In this document: one piece after another, positions 35,388 to 46,842 of the stretch
How positions within the stretch are numbered: position 1 is the stretch's first letter
Layout: each line of letters starts with the position of its first letter
NCBI GenBank assembly: GCA_015680685.1
Contig: MNCI01034697.1
Span: forward strand, 603,823-667,822
Direction: 5' to 3'
Origin: Gnetum montanum
Taxonomy: Eukaryota > Streptophyta > Gnetopsida > Gnetales > Gnetaceae
Length of the DNA: 64,000 bases
The notes under the pieces: generated by a model
What the model was told of the DNA's origin: nothing
What the model saw: the letters and a program-made list of their open reading frames with translations, nothing else
The model's database searches: none
Position numbers and translations under genes: made by a program

Positions 35388-36345
35388 CTAACCTTGTTGA
35401 ATATTGTGAGTCATTAAAGATTCCTATTTTGTCAAGTCACTTAGTCTATATAATCCCTATAGTACGTTTCTTGAAACAAATAAAATTTCAACAAAATGGT
35501 TAAGCACAATTTTGCAGAAATCTACTTATAATTTCCCTAGAGAGAAAGATCCACACAAAAATTAAAAATAGAGTAAGACAATGGATTTTAAAAGAAAGAA
35601 GAAAAGAAAGTAGATTTGTGTTAAATATGAAACATTTAAGTGAGATAAATTGAACATGAGAAAACATTTCAAAATAAAGTTACTCCAATTCAATTTAAAA
35701 TATCATAGATTGTCCAAACCCTTTGAGCCCAAAAAGTAATAAAAGACACTCTTATTAAACTACCAAAATGCTTTGTAAACAACAAGTACAAACTATTATT
35801 TGGCCAGTTAAATAGTTGTCAAGAATTGCAAATAATAGAGTTATTAGAAAAGATTTAACAATTTTAAAATTGAAATATCAAAGAAAAGACTTTAAATAAA
35901 ATGAAGTTATTTCGAGTCATCTCAAAATATCAAATATTTTCTAGACCTACTAGACTCGAACAAGCAATTTCATAAAGACATTACTATTAAATTGCTCAAT
36001 GTGCTTTTGAAAGACAACATAAGCTCTTATATGGAAACCAAATAGAAGTCTAGAATTGCACAAAAATAGAGCTATCAGAAAATCCCAAATATAAATGCCA
36101 AGCATAGTACTATCTAAACCATTAGCTAGAAAACTAAGAAAAAATGAGAAGAAAAGAATTCACAAGATTTAAACAAAGTAGTTGAATTGATGCAATTAGC
36201 AAGCCATACTTTACAAGAAATCTTCCTTAATTCTTCCAAGTTTCTTTCAAAAATCCTCCTCAAAATTCCTTCCTTCAATTCTACCCTTGAAGCTTTTTTT
36301 TAGTGACTTCTAGGTAATTACAATAATCATAAGAGATTAAGGTGA

Positions 36346-37317
36346 ATTACAAATATTTAGGGAATTTACTCGTAACCGGGGGTGGGGGCGTTGGCTTTAT
36401 GTCGAACCCCGAAAAGAAATTCTATTGATATTAACAGTGTATTAGTTACAGTAACCTCAATAAGTCATAGGGTTAAGGGGAAGGGGAAGCTAAGAGCATT
36501 GTGCATGAAACTCGGGAACAACCTTATAAATAAACGAGTATTAGAGGAAACCCGAATTGGGGCATTACCAAACGTCCACCCATACTGACTCGTTACAAGA
36601 TAGAATGACATAGAATTAGATAAGGCAAAGAGCTCTCAATTAAGGATAGAGAAAGTTCCAATGGTGACTCCTCACAATAGAAAGAGAAAGCTTCCTTGTA
36701 GAGAGTGTTACTGACTATCCAGATTGAACTTGGATGCTTGAGATATGAGTTATAACCTCTATAGGAAGTTATTAAAGAAATTCAAGTCATAGTTGGCAGG
36801 TGTCCTACTCAATGATGTTCTTTATCTTAATGATAAAACTTCCCCTATTCTTTATATATACATATATATATATACATGATTATTAAAACTTTATATTGTA
36901 ACCTTATGTCTATATTAATATTTTTACGCTATAGTTGAGGGCATTGATTAATGAAACATTTTCCTTTTAAAATAAACGGTGACCAACACAAGCCCGTATT
37001 ATACAGGTGTAGGGACGAGGGTTTACGGTCTGCCGCATTGCGTCTCTTCCATCTTGGATGCCGACGATGGCGCAGGGAAGGAAAAGGATGACAGTGGCGG
37101 TGCTGCTGCAGAGGTGGAGGCATCAGTGTGATTATTATCATGCTGGATCTGGATCGTGGACGTAATGCGAATAGAGCATTAATACTTATGCCAGTTTTGA
37201 CGGTGATAATGGCGATGAAGGGTTTTTTCCACTTTTTTCTGTTGCAACCGCTGTTTCTGCGCCTTTGGCTTCGCTGGTGTAGGGCATGTGCGGTTAGTGC
37301 TAATGTTGCTACGATAT
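36346..37317. other. Unassigned DNA with GC-richer segment
   Basis: 36,360-36,960 holds mixed sequence with an AT run (36,857-36,880) and no recognised gene. From 36,965 the base composition becomes clearly GC-richer, with CpG dinucleotides, continuing into the kelch fragment. Minus-strand text here (Ser/Ala/Pro-rich, e.g. ASTSAAAPPLSSFSF) was not recognised. Confidence 0.4.
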
Positions 37318-37715
37318 TCATCTGATAATGAAACGACTGTCATCGATTAAGAAGCTGAAACAGAGCTTCCGGAAAGAATGAACGTCGGTAGTTTTTTCCA
37401 CGTATCTGCAAATTGGGGAGCGTTTTGGTCGGTGTTGTAACCACCGGTGCCAATGACTTGGCCTCTGTAACTGCCGAAGCCAGAGAAGAAATGTGGTAGA
37501 TTTATGAATTCGCAGTCGTTCCACTTATGGTGAAGGAGGTGGTACCTGTAAACGGTGAAACCCTTCATTTCCTTGCTGAAGATCAGAAGTTCGGTGCTAA
37601 CGACCAAGGATTTCTTGTTAGTATGTTTGAAATATTTATCTGTAGCAGGGGAGGGAACGGCATCCAGTGCTGGTGCTACCCATTGTTGCTGTTTCGGCTC
37701 AAACAGCGCATTTTA
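37318..37715 (-). pseudogene. F-box/kelch-repeat protein gene fragment
   Basis: Minus-strand text: QQQWVAPALDAVPS, then TELLIFSKEMKGFTVYRYHL, LHHKWNDCEFINLP, FGSYRGQVIGTGGYNTDQN and FADTWKKLP; after a one-base frameshift near 37,375 it continues DVHSFRKLCFSFLIDD. The order (lead-in, TELLVFGKE-type strand, Y-x-x-W, GG) fits the first kelch blades of plant F-box/kelch proteins of the At1g26930/At5g60570 type (recalled, not searched). Only about 130 codons are present, with no F-box and no later blades. Kelch blades bind substrates of SCF ubiquitin ligases. The fragment is GC-richer than the surrounding repeats and adjoins a GH31 fragment on the same strand, which suggests capture by a mobile element. 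Confidence 0.65.
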
Positions 37716-37902
37716 ACTTTTGTTAATTGATTAGAAAGATTTTTCTTTTTTAATTTGTTTTGCTATTTTCTTTGTATCATCTGCCATTTGGCTGAATTTT
37801 CTCCTCCCGCTGATTTGTCAGTAGCAGCTGAAATTGTGAATATCATCCATAGTCGAGTTTCGAGAGGCAGTGATTCCCTTTTTCTTTTTCTTTTTTTCTT
37901 GT

Positions 37903-38662
37903 TGATTACTTGACTCCTTCATCTGTTGCTTTACAAATGCTCTCGTGTGGATTCATGGTCGCTCCCCTCATGTATGCAGAAAATTTGTTGTGAATGAGTT
38001 CAACTCTGTCCATCTCATTAATGATTCTTCAATTCTCTTGTATGGAGACATCAGGAGATCAATTGTACGGTACCCTCTAACGTCACTGTGATTCAGAGCA
38101 TATCCTGAAAGAAAACTATTCAGTATACCCACTATGGAGCTCTTGATTACATCATTTCTCTACCAGCCCATCATCTGATCACCCTCCCAAAATGATGTGG
38201 CCTACCTTGGACTGTTTCGAAAACCAACTCTCATGAAGAAAACATCATTCTTATTCTTTTGGCCATTTTCTCCCTCTGCTCCAAATGCTTGTTACGAGCA
38301 GAAACTGCATTTTCACCTGAGTAAACATAGGAATCTAATGGCAGTCTTTCTCCAAAATGAGCTATCCAGCCTTTTACCCCTATTTGTACCATTTCGTACA
38401 AGATCCCGTCAAATCAACTACAAGCAGAGGGATTTGTGAGATCCAACATTCTCACATCCAAGGTTGCATTTGAAATTATGAGGGATGCACGGGCTTTATT
38501 TTGTACCGAGTATCCATGATTTAAAGCTTCCTCTATTTTCATTCGTGCCAAGCAAGGGTTACAATAGGTCATGGTTGTAATGCCGTTGGCCTTTAAATCT
38601 TTTACTAGTTGTTTCCAATCACAGAAGATGGAGTTCATCTACTTCCTAATTCCACTAGAGTT
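37903..38662 (-). pseudogene. GH31 glycosidase fragment (YihQ/sulfoquinovosidase-like)
   Basis: Minus-strand text in order: WKQLVKDLKANGITTMTYCN, LARMKIEEALNHGY, NATLDVRMLDLTNP, GVKGWIAHFGERLPLDSYVY, MRVGFRNSP, FWEGDQMMGW, SGYALNHSDVRGYRTIDL and RWTELNSFTTNFLHT. This collinear series is the catalytic barrel of the YihQ branch of family GH31, alpha-glycosidases that in plants may act on sulfoquinovose or glucose glycosides. The usual ADFGE nucleophile motif reads AHFGE (His at 38,357-38,359); the acid/base Asp in EGDQ (38,178-38,180) is kept. Two or more frameshifts and several stops. No intron is evident across 750 bp. Both protein ends are missing. Confidence 0.8.
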
Positions 38663-39229
38663 GTTAGCTAATAATAGTCCTTCTTTGGTCATTTAACTTA
38701 ACTTTATTTTGTGTCATTTGACAATTGATGTCATTTGATAGCATTAAAACCTCATTTGATCTTGATTGACATCATTTTGCATGGTCTTGACCTTCATTTT
38801 CCCCTACTCGATGTCATTTGGCATAATTTGGCCCTTGTTTCACCTTGTTGCAGCTTAACCTAACTCCTTTGGCCTTACTCCACCATGTTGTAACCTCACC
38901 TAAGCCTCATTTTACCTTGTTCTGCTCCATGTTAACCCTGTTTGGCTATGTTATGCTTCATTATTGTAATATTTTGCATTATTTTAATATTGTTTAGTGG
39001 TTGTGCAATACAGATGCTAGTTAATGTGCTTTTGTTGACATGTAGGATTGAGTCATGGATACATGAGCATAGTTTGACCTACCCTTGAACCTAAATGGAC
39101 CTTATGGTGATGTTGAATGATTAATTAACTTAAAATGCCTAGATCTTGAACTTGGAAGCCTAGTTGATTGTATAGAGTCAATAGAGAAATCCCTCGAATG
39201 GCCTAAGTACATAGTCAAAACCCTCGACC
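38663..39229. other. Spacer without recognised genes
   Basis: T-rich, with the words TCATTTG, CCTTGTT and TGTTG recurring in a loosely repetitive pattern (38,690-38,960). No frame of note. It may be the leader or gag region of the Tat element beyond recognition. Confidence 0.35.
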
Positions 39230-42200
39230 TCAAGGTTGGAGATGTTACTGAGGACTCTCTAGTTGAAATTCTCATTACAATCCATAATGGTGAGAAGAAA
39301 ACTTTAAAATTAAGTTCCTCACTAGAATCCTAGATAGTCCAAGACATCAACAAGGCCCTTTAAGATAATATTAAAGTCTTTGCTTGGTCATATGAGGATA
39401 TTCTAAGAGACTTGAGCCATTTTTAGTGTAACATAATATCATACTTAACCCTAGTATCAAATTGGTTAAATAAAAGATGCATAAGATTAGATTATATTTG
39501 GCCCTAATAGTTCATGATGAGATCACAAAAATTTACCAAGCTAGTTTCATCTATGTTATCGATTATGCATATGGGATGTTCGACATAGTGGTAGTCCCTA
39601 AGGAAAATGGGAGTATTGGTATTTGCATTAATTTTCGTGACCTCAACAAGGCAGCTATTAAAGATGATTTCCCATTGCCTAGTATTCATTAACTTATCGA
39701 TACTACGGCTAGACATGCCTTGTTATCCTTTATAACCAAGTTAGGATTAACCTAGAACATCAACTACACACAACCTTCATGACCCTTTGGGAAACTTTCT
39801 GTTACATAATGATGCCATTTGGTGTGAAAAATACAAAAGCAACTTATCAACAAGCCATGACCTACATATTCAACAATTATATGCTAGGGTTACTTAATGA
39901 TTACGTTGATGATATAGTCATCAAGTCCAAAATAGCCAATGATCATGCACGTGACCTAAACCTAGTACTTTAACGATGTCTTAAATATGAGCTTAGACTT
40001 AATCCTAAAAAGTGTTTCTTTGGCAACAAAATGGGTAAAATGCTTGGTTTCATAGTGTCCAAAGAAGGGATACATATCGATCCTCATAAGGTTAAGAACA
40101 TAGAAAACCTTTTGCTATCTAGCAACCTTAAGGAGCTACAAGGTCTACAAGATAGATTACAATTTATTCATAGGTTCATCTCAAGGCTCATGGATAAACT
40201 ACAATCCATGCAACACTTGCTTAAGAAGGGCATTCACTACAAGTGGATTAACCAATGCTAAGATGCCTTTGACAACACTAAGCTAGCATCAGCCCAATTA
40301 CCTACTGTGTATTCCTCTCAGAAAGATAAATCATTCTACATCTACCTTGCAATCTCTGAACCTCCATAGCCTCTTTGCTCTATCAAAAACAAGATGATGG
40401 AGTAGAGTTACCTGTCCACTACTTAAGCCATGCATTAGTTTCTTACAAGACTAGATACAATTAGGCTGACAACCACTACCTAGCCATGGTCTTCTCTTTG
40501 AAGAAGTGGAGACATTACCTTTTTAGGAGCCAAGTCAACATTATATGCAAAGACAATGTACTGAGAGCCCTAATGACCAACATATAGGAGAGCAACCTAT
40601 AGCTTGATGAAAGATTGTAACAATTGAGTTTAACCTACACTACATCTCCCAAGCCTTAATGAAAGGTCAAGCTATAGTCATGCAACTCACAACTTTTCCA
40701 ATTGAGGATAATGCAACCATCGATCCCAAATTCCCTGATTAGTATGTTAACATTATTAATAAGGTATCCAATGGATATGAGGCCATCATGCACTTTCAGG
40801 AAGCTTTCACTACCTAGGGAGCAAGTGTTGCTATCATCATAACACTACCCTCTAATGAGATCTAACCTTTCACCTATCATTTTTAATTTTTATGCACTAA
40901 CAATGTAGCAGAATATGAAGGATTAATTAGAGGAATGATGTTAGCTTGTAATCTAGGAATTACATGTTTAATGGTAAAAGATGATTTGCAACTAGTGGTT
41001 AATCAAGTGATTGAAGTCTACACATATATGGCTAAACATTTATAATCCTACTATAATCTTGCCAAAAAAACTCATGTTACAATTTATAGATGTTGATATC
41101 CAAAACATTTCCCAAATCAAGAACTCCTTACCTGATGCCATTGTAACCTTAGCCCTAAGTGTGATGCTAGATGTGCTTAGTAAGCTACCTTCCTTGATGG
41201 AGAACTATGCTCTTCCCATCACACAAAATGTTGAAGGCACCTCTATATCCATGATTGAAAAAACTTCCCAACAAGAGCGGTATGATGACATCAACCTCCA
41301 CAGAACCTAACTATCTCTCAAAAGTATGCTATACATAAATGATTAAAAAAATATGTCATTGTAGCCAATAACACATTATGTCAAAGCTCCTATGATGGCA
41401 TAATGTCAGAGTGCTTGGGTAAAATTGAACTCTCATCATCCTTGAGCAGGTTCATGAGGGAATATGTGGAGGACATGTAGGACTTAGAGCCATGGCCATA
41501 AAGATTAGACACTTAGGATACTATTGGCCTTATATGGAAAGCAACTACCTGTAGAAGGTTAAAGCGTATGACACCTTTTAATGGTATAGCAACTTTATTA
41601 TACACATGCTACTGACTAATTTACATATAACTCAAATCACATGGTCATTCGAATGGTGGGAAATTAACATAGTTGGACCAATAATGCCAAAATCCTCTGA
41701 AGGGCATAATTTCATCATCACTATAAATAAGTATTTTACAAAGTGAGTTGAAGTTATCCTTATGAGGAAAACAACAATGCAACAAGTTTGAAAGTTTGTC
41801 TTGGATAACATCGTATCTTGTTTTGGCCTACCTTTAACAATCATTACAAATAATGGACCATAATTTAGTAGCCAATAAATGCACATCTTTTGTCAACAAC
41901 TAAATATTAAACTTTCTTTTTCATCATCTTACTATCCATAGGCCAATTTCCAATCCAAAGCCAACAACAAAGTCATTTTGAACCTCTTAAAGAAGATGTT
42001 AAACAATAGTAAATGCAAATGGCATGAACAACTCTTGTATGCACTGTAGGCCTATAGGACAAGCTTTATAACTACAATCAGAGCCATCTTGTATAGCCTA
42101 GTTTATTGATCTAAAGCTATTTTGCCTCTTGAATTACAAGTTCCATCATTGAGGGTAGCTTTACCCGACTTCATCAATGATGAGAAGAATAAGAAGCTAC

Positions 42201-42499
42201 GTACCATGAACCTTGGCTCAGTGAAGGAATGGTGAATACAAATGCTTGCCAACATCAAGTGATACTAAAAGAAGTAGAAACAACGACATTGTCATGATCT
42301 AAATAGGAAGAAAGTCAAGTAAGAAGAACTTGTCCTCAAGGCCATTTGTGAGCATGCAAACAAGTTCTCGGCCAATTAGAAAGAACCTTTCTTAGTCATC
42401 AAAGCTTATGGCAATGGAGCATTCAAGTTGATGGACATGGATGAAAATGAATTAGTCAACATGATCAACCATTCCTATCTCAAACCATATTTTATCTAA
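39230..42499 (+). pseudogene. Pol of a Tat-type Ty3 element, with a second RNase H
   Basis: Linker text (IKVFAWSYEDI, 39,373-39,405), RT start (VVVPKENGSIGICINFRDLN, 39,587-39,650), MMPFGVKNTKATYQQAM (39,809-39,859) and intact box Y-V-D-D-I-V-I-K-S-K at 39,902-39,931. Thumb follows (MLGFIVSKEGIHIDPHKVK). Two RNase H-like segments are seen: one near 40,320-40,560, and a second at 40,890-41,000 with NNVAEYEGLIRGMMLACNLG and DDLQLVVNQV, typical of the extra RNase H of Tat elements. Integrase spans about 41,420-42,150: GGHVGLRAMAIKIRHLGYYW, then TIITNNGP with Asn for the second Asp (41,849-41,851), and QSK where QAE is usual. Frame ends at TAA 42,497-42,499. Many stops. Gag and LTRs not identified. 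Confidence 0.82.
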
Positions 42500-43804
42500 C
42501 ATTAACCCATTTGTTTGTAGCCTTTGTTTGCTTTTATTCATATGTTGGATGAACAATTGATGGGGATAAATTTAGTGGCATAGAACAAGTGAGCCTTTGC
42601 AACCATCTACCTTCTTTTTAGCCTCTCAAAAATATTACAAATTTTGTATGAATTTTCATAGCATGACATCGAGTTCACACATTTTGCCAATTGTAACCAA
42701 TGATGGCCTATATATACTTGTTGCCTCATGTAACATTTTGTAAACACATGTATTCTTTGGCTTTTTTGGTTGTTCTCTTGAAGTTGTGCTTATAGGTGAG
42801 CCTAGAGTCATTGAAAGGATGTGACTCATTACAAAAGATGAGTTACCATGTGACCTCAACATACAAGATTTGATTAACTTGTTTGGTCTTGTCAATAATG
42901 TTTACCTCACATCATCTCCATTACCACTCATAAGCCATAATCTTGTAGCCAAATTATAGCCTTCCTTACCTTGCTAACAATGAAAACCTATGTTTGGCAT
43001 TAATGCATCATGGCCACGTGACATCTCCTTCAACATGCTCTACTATCAAGTTCATTGAATGTAGCACATCTCATTTAGTAAGAAAATGAAACTTCAGCCT
43101 TGGCAACGAAACCTAATGAAGGTTTCGTTGCTGCAAAGAAAAGGGCGAAAATGCCAAGAAAGCAAAAAGTCCAATGTAGCCTCATTTTAAGCAGGTTAAT
43201 AGCTCTCTCTCTTTCAACATATGAGAAAGCCAAGTGGCTAAAGAAGCCTATTATCAAGTGTTGGTTCCTCCAAATGTTACTAAGTAATTAGAAGTTCCTA
43301 GTGCAAAGCATAAGAACCTTTTCAAATCAGCAAGCATGTCATTGCCATATCATAGCCATGATGTCAACATTTGTAATTCTTTGTTAGCCCATGTGGCCAT
43401 TCTCCAATATCCAATTAGTCATTATCTCATCCCAAACTCTTGACATCCTATTGTAATCCTATTTCACCTTTGTGAGTACTTCTTGACATGATTCAACAAC
43501 TATAGAATCAAATGTGCAGAGGGAGCATTGGTGATGAACTTATGATAGTGTTTTGTGTTCTTTGTTGATGTCTCTCAAATCAATCCTCAAAACATTAATG
43601 AAGAGGGACCAATGAAACACCTTAAGAAAAATTCATATTGCAAATTAAATTCGATAGCCAAGATTTTTGTTGTAATTTGATGGATATTTGAAGGTAGAAA
43701 TAATTACCTTATTTTCCCACCAAGAAACCTATCCTATGACCTTTTCCTAGCATAATTTAAAGCCTATTTCATTGTAAATAATGAGATTTGCAGCACACAT
43801 GTTG
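42500..43804. other. Downstream region of the Tat element, LTR not resolved
   Basis: TGATGGGGATAAATT (about 42,560) is polypurine-like and CCTATATATACTTG (about 42,708) is TATA-like, so this may be its 3' LTR. No matching 5' copy was found. A perfect 11-bp inverted repeat lies at 43,103-43,131. Confidence 0.35.
43103..43131. repeat. Perfect 11-bp inverted repeat, 7-bp loop
   Basis: GCAACGAAACC, loop TAATGAA, GGTTTCGTTGC. It stands out in AT-rich surroundings and keeps two CpG sites. No poly-T follows, so a bacterial-type terminator reading is not apt. Confidence 0.9.
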
Positions 43805-44104
43805 CAAATCCCATTTACTCTAGCTTATGAGGGCTAAAAATGCTCAACAAGCTACAAATTCCATTTACTCCAACTTGTTGGAGCTAAAAATGCTTCACAA
43901 GTTGTAAATCCCATTTACTCTAGCTTATGGAGGCTAAAAATACTTCATGAGTTGAAAATTCCATTTAGTCTAGCTTGTGCAAGCTAAAAATGCTTCACAA
44001 GCTTTAAATTCCATTTACTTCAACTTATGGAGATTAAAAATTCTTCACAAGCTGCAAATTGCATTTATGAGAACTTATGGAGGTTAAAATGCTCCCATGC
44101 TACA
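43805..44104. repeat. 50-bp tandem repeat, six copies
   Basis: The unit resembles CAAATTCCATTTACTCTAGC plus TTATGGAGGCTAAAAATGCT plus TCACAAGCTG. Starts fall at 43,805, 43,855, 43,905, 43,955, 44,005 and 44,055, and the last unit is slightly degraded. Copies differ at about 10-20% of positions. No coding signal. Confidence 0.92.
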
Positions 44105-45889
44105 AAAAATTAGCCTTTGTATCTTACACACTACACATTTTAGCTCCACACACTATGGAAGCTTGTGGAACTTGGGTTTTAATCCCACACACTACACTTT
44201 AGCCTAGGAACAACTTGTAATGCTTCAAAATTATAAGGAATGCTAGCACAATCGATCTAAAGCCCATTTATAGAAAATTGAGCATCATTTCTATGATCTT
44301 TTAGCAATCTTCTCTTTTCAAAAAAGAAAAAAAATTGTAGCACACTTGCAATTGAAAGATCATGGAGTAGCAATAGAATAGTAGCTTTTTAGCCTTTTAT
44401 AGCCATTTATAAGTGTATATCAAATGAAGGACCAATGAGGATTAAGTGTAGAACATAGCCTACCACTTGAACTAAATCTCAAGGATACTTTCACATTTTT
44501 AGGATTTTAAGGACCACTGATCTATATCTTTTGAACCTACTTATTTCCAACATTTTATAGCATTTAATATTAAGTTTCTAGTATTTATTGTTTCACCACA
44601 TATTCTCGTTTTTCTATTCCTGTCTCTATGTTGCACCTCATGTTCATACATGTGGTCTGCTTTTATATCACAATGTTTGATAAAATATTTTTGAAGTCCT
44701 TAGACAATTAGCTAAACCATATAAGATGCTCTAGATCCTTTTTGAGGGCATGGATCCCAAAGTTAAACTATTACACACAAGATCATTATAATCTCCCCTC
44801 TTGCACAATTTGTGAATGAGGCATGGAAAGGGGAGCATCTTTCTCCCCTTCTTATTTTCCTTACAAAACTTTTTAATCTCTAAATAAATGAGTTATGGAA
44901 GGTTGACCAAGAATTTTTCACGTAGAGAAGCACATGCTTGAGTAGAGACGACTTTCTCCTTGCTGTGCCTCATTGTTGGATTTAGGTGATAGGTGAAAAT
45001 CTTAAAATATGCATGCTCTATGTTTGTGTGGGCATCTTAGTCCTTACAATTTCCTTCAAATTAATGCTGGATTCATTCTTTATTTTCTTCCAGGTCCATT
45101 TGTGTTGGTATCTCTATCAACTTTGCCCTAGTGTCAAACAAATCAAGGACCTCTATAGTGATCTCAGCTGAGTAGGAGATAGTGATGTTTTTGATCTTTA
45201 TGGATGTGTATTCCTATTGGTTGTTCCAAAATAGGTAAGTCTCCCTTATTTACCATTCTCCACTATTAGAGAGAATGGACCATGTGGGAGACCCTTGTAG
45301 TTGTGTGTAGACTTCTTTTAGCACCAATTCTAAGAAGCGTCCAAAGTTCAACTATTGGAGAATGGAACTCTAAACCTTCTTGGTTCTTATGTTCTCTAGT
45401 TAGGCCTTCATGAGGGTAACTTCAAGGTTAGGCTTTGGCCTAGGAACTTCATCCTTCATGGACTAACCTATTTTTGTAGTGGAAATCTATCAAATAGATT
45501 CCACTTTGAGCTCCTGTCAAAGAGATCTTGTTGCATGGATCAATTTAGTTGCATACTTCTAGGGTTGCTATGATTTTTGTTGGTACCTTTCTCCTCTTCA
45601 TCATGTTTCCCTAGGCTAGGAAGGCCCTCCCACCTATGGTCCTCGCTATGATGTCATTTGTGATCACAATATAACCCAAGAGTATCTTTTTACTTCATAA
45701 CCCTTAGTTCTTTTAATATCTTTCTTATTAGATTAGGTTATGGTTAGGTGTGTTTGTGATCTTGGTGAGTTATATTATTTTAGTATTATTTTATTGGTTA
45801 GCTACCAAAGTTTGTTTGTTGGGTTTAATCCACTTAAGATGTGTAATTTAATATTATTTTAATGGATAAACCTTGGGGAGTAAGGAAAA
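44105..45889. other. Unassigned DNA
   Basis: Continues with CACACACTAC and TTAGCC words related to the tandem repeat, then mixed sequence. Minus-strand text around 45,600-45,300 gives short plausible peptides (TGAQSGIYLIDFHY) but no recognised family. No LTR pair seen. Confidence 0.35.
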
Positions 45890-46842
45890 TTTTAATTTTT
45901 TTTTAAAAATCAAAGGTTTATATCCCCCATGATGTAAAGCTTACCTTCGATAGCTTGAGGATTGAAAACAAGTGGAAACAGTTGAGCAGTATGAAAGTTA
46001 TAGCTCTTCAAAGGTTCTTAGGCTCAGAAAAATGACAAAAACTCCTTTTGCATGTTGGAAAAATGATGCAAAAATGGCTAAGTATCATGTGTGTATATAC
46101 TATTTTTATATTTCATCAATGGAAATGTGTTGATGAATCCCACTACATTGATAGGAATGCATAAACACAACTATACTTAGTAATATCTTGCATTGGAAAA
46201 TTGAGGAGTTTTGGTGAGTTTTGGGACTAGGAAAGAGCCCAATAGAAGCTAGAAAAAAAAACACAAAATGATGGCAAAAAATAGAATAGGGTTGTAATTT
46301 TGTTGGAAGAGGAGAGTGGATTAGATTTGGATGAATTGATAGCATCAAAATAAAGCAAAATTGAATGTTTGAAATGCAAGTTAATGAGATCCATCATAGA
46401 AATGGTTGAGGGATAGAAAGTTTAACTTAAAGAGACCAAATGACATGCAAGTGGATCCTCCCCATAGTAGGCTTAGGCCTATGATGCCCTTGCATGCGCT
46501 TATCATGAGGAGTCCATAGGCACCAAGGATCATTCATGATCATTATAAGTTAAAATTGAAATCCATGTGAGATATCATCTAAGGATTATAAAATTTTTGG
46601 AACAAATACATTAAGTGAAAATGATAGGAGATAGTGAGATAGTTGATGATGAGGTAAAAATGATGGTAGAGAGAGAATGGTGGTATGGTGATCTATATCG
46701 AGATTGCATGAGATCCTTGTGAAGTTTGTGAAAAAGATGATTTGATACCATCCCATCCCTAGTCAAGACCAAGTCCATTTCACTGGCAGTGACCTCACAT
46801 TGATATATCCTTTTTCAACAATCATAAAAAATGCATGATAAC

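Larger units (their letters stand above)
34301..36345 (-). mobile_element. H': LTR-like sequence related to insertion H, split by a solo LTR
   Basis: TGTTGGTGATCATTTGGGAC lines up with the start of H at 46,843. Similarity continues through CTGGTCT-TGGCAACA, ATACCTCCAAATAAA and (after the solo LTR) AATTTCC..CAGAGA to the CTTGAAGC block at about 36,290. Beyond about 36,345 the two differ. It lies in the Gag of G. The right end and target duplication were not found. Orientation is inferred from the TATA box of H. Confidence 0.65.

Noticed and set aside
43103-43131. Rho-independent terminator
   Set aside because: No T-run follows and the DNA is eukaryotic.
43805-44104. CRISPR-like array
   Set aside because: Units are contiguous 50-bp tandem repeats without unique spacers, in a plant retrotransposon context.
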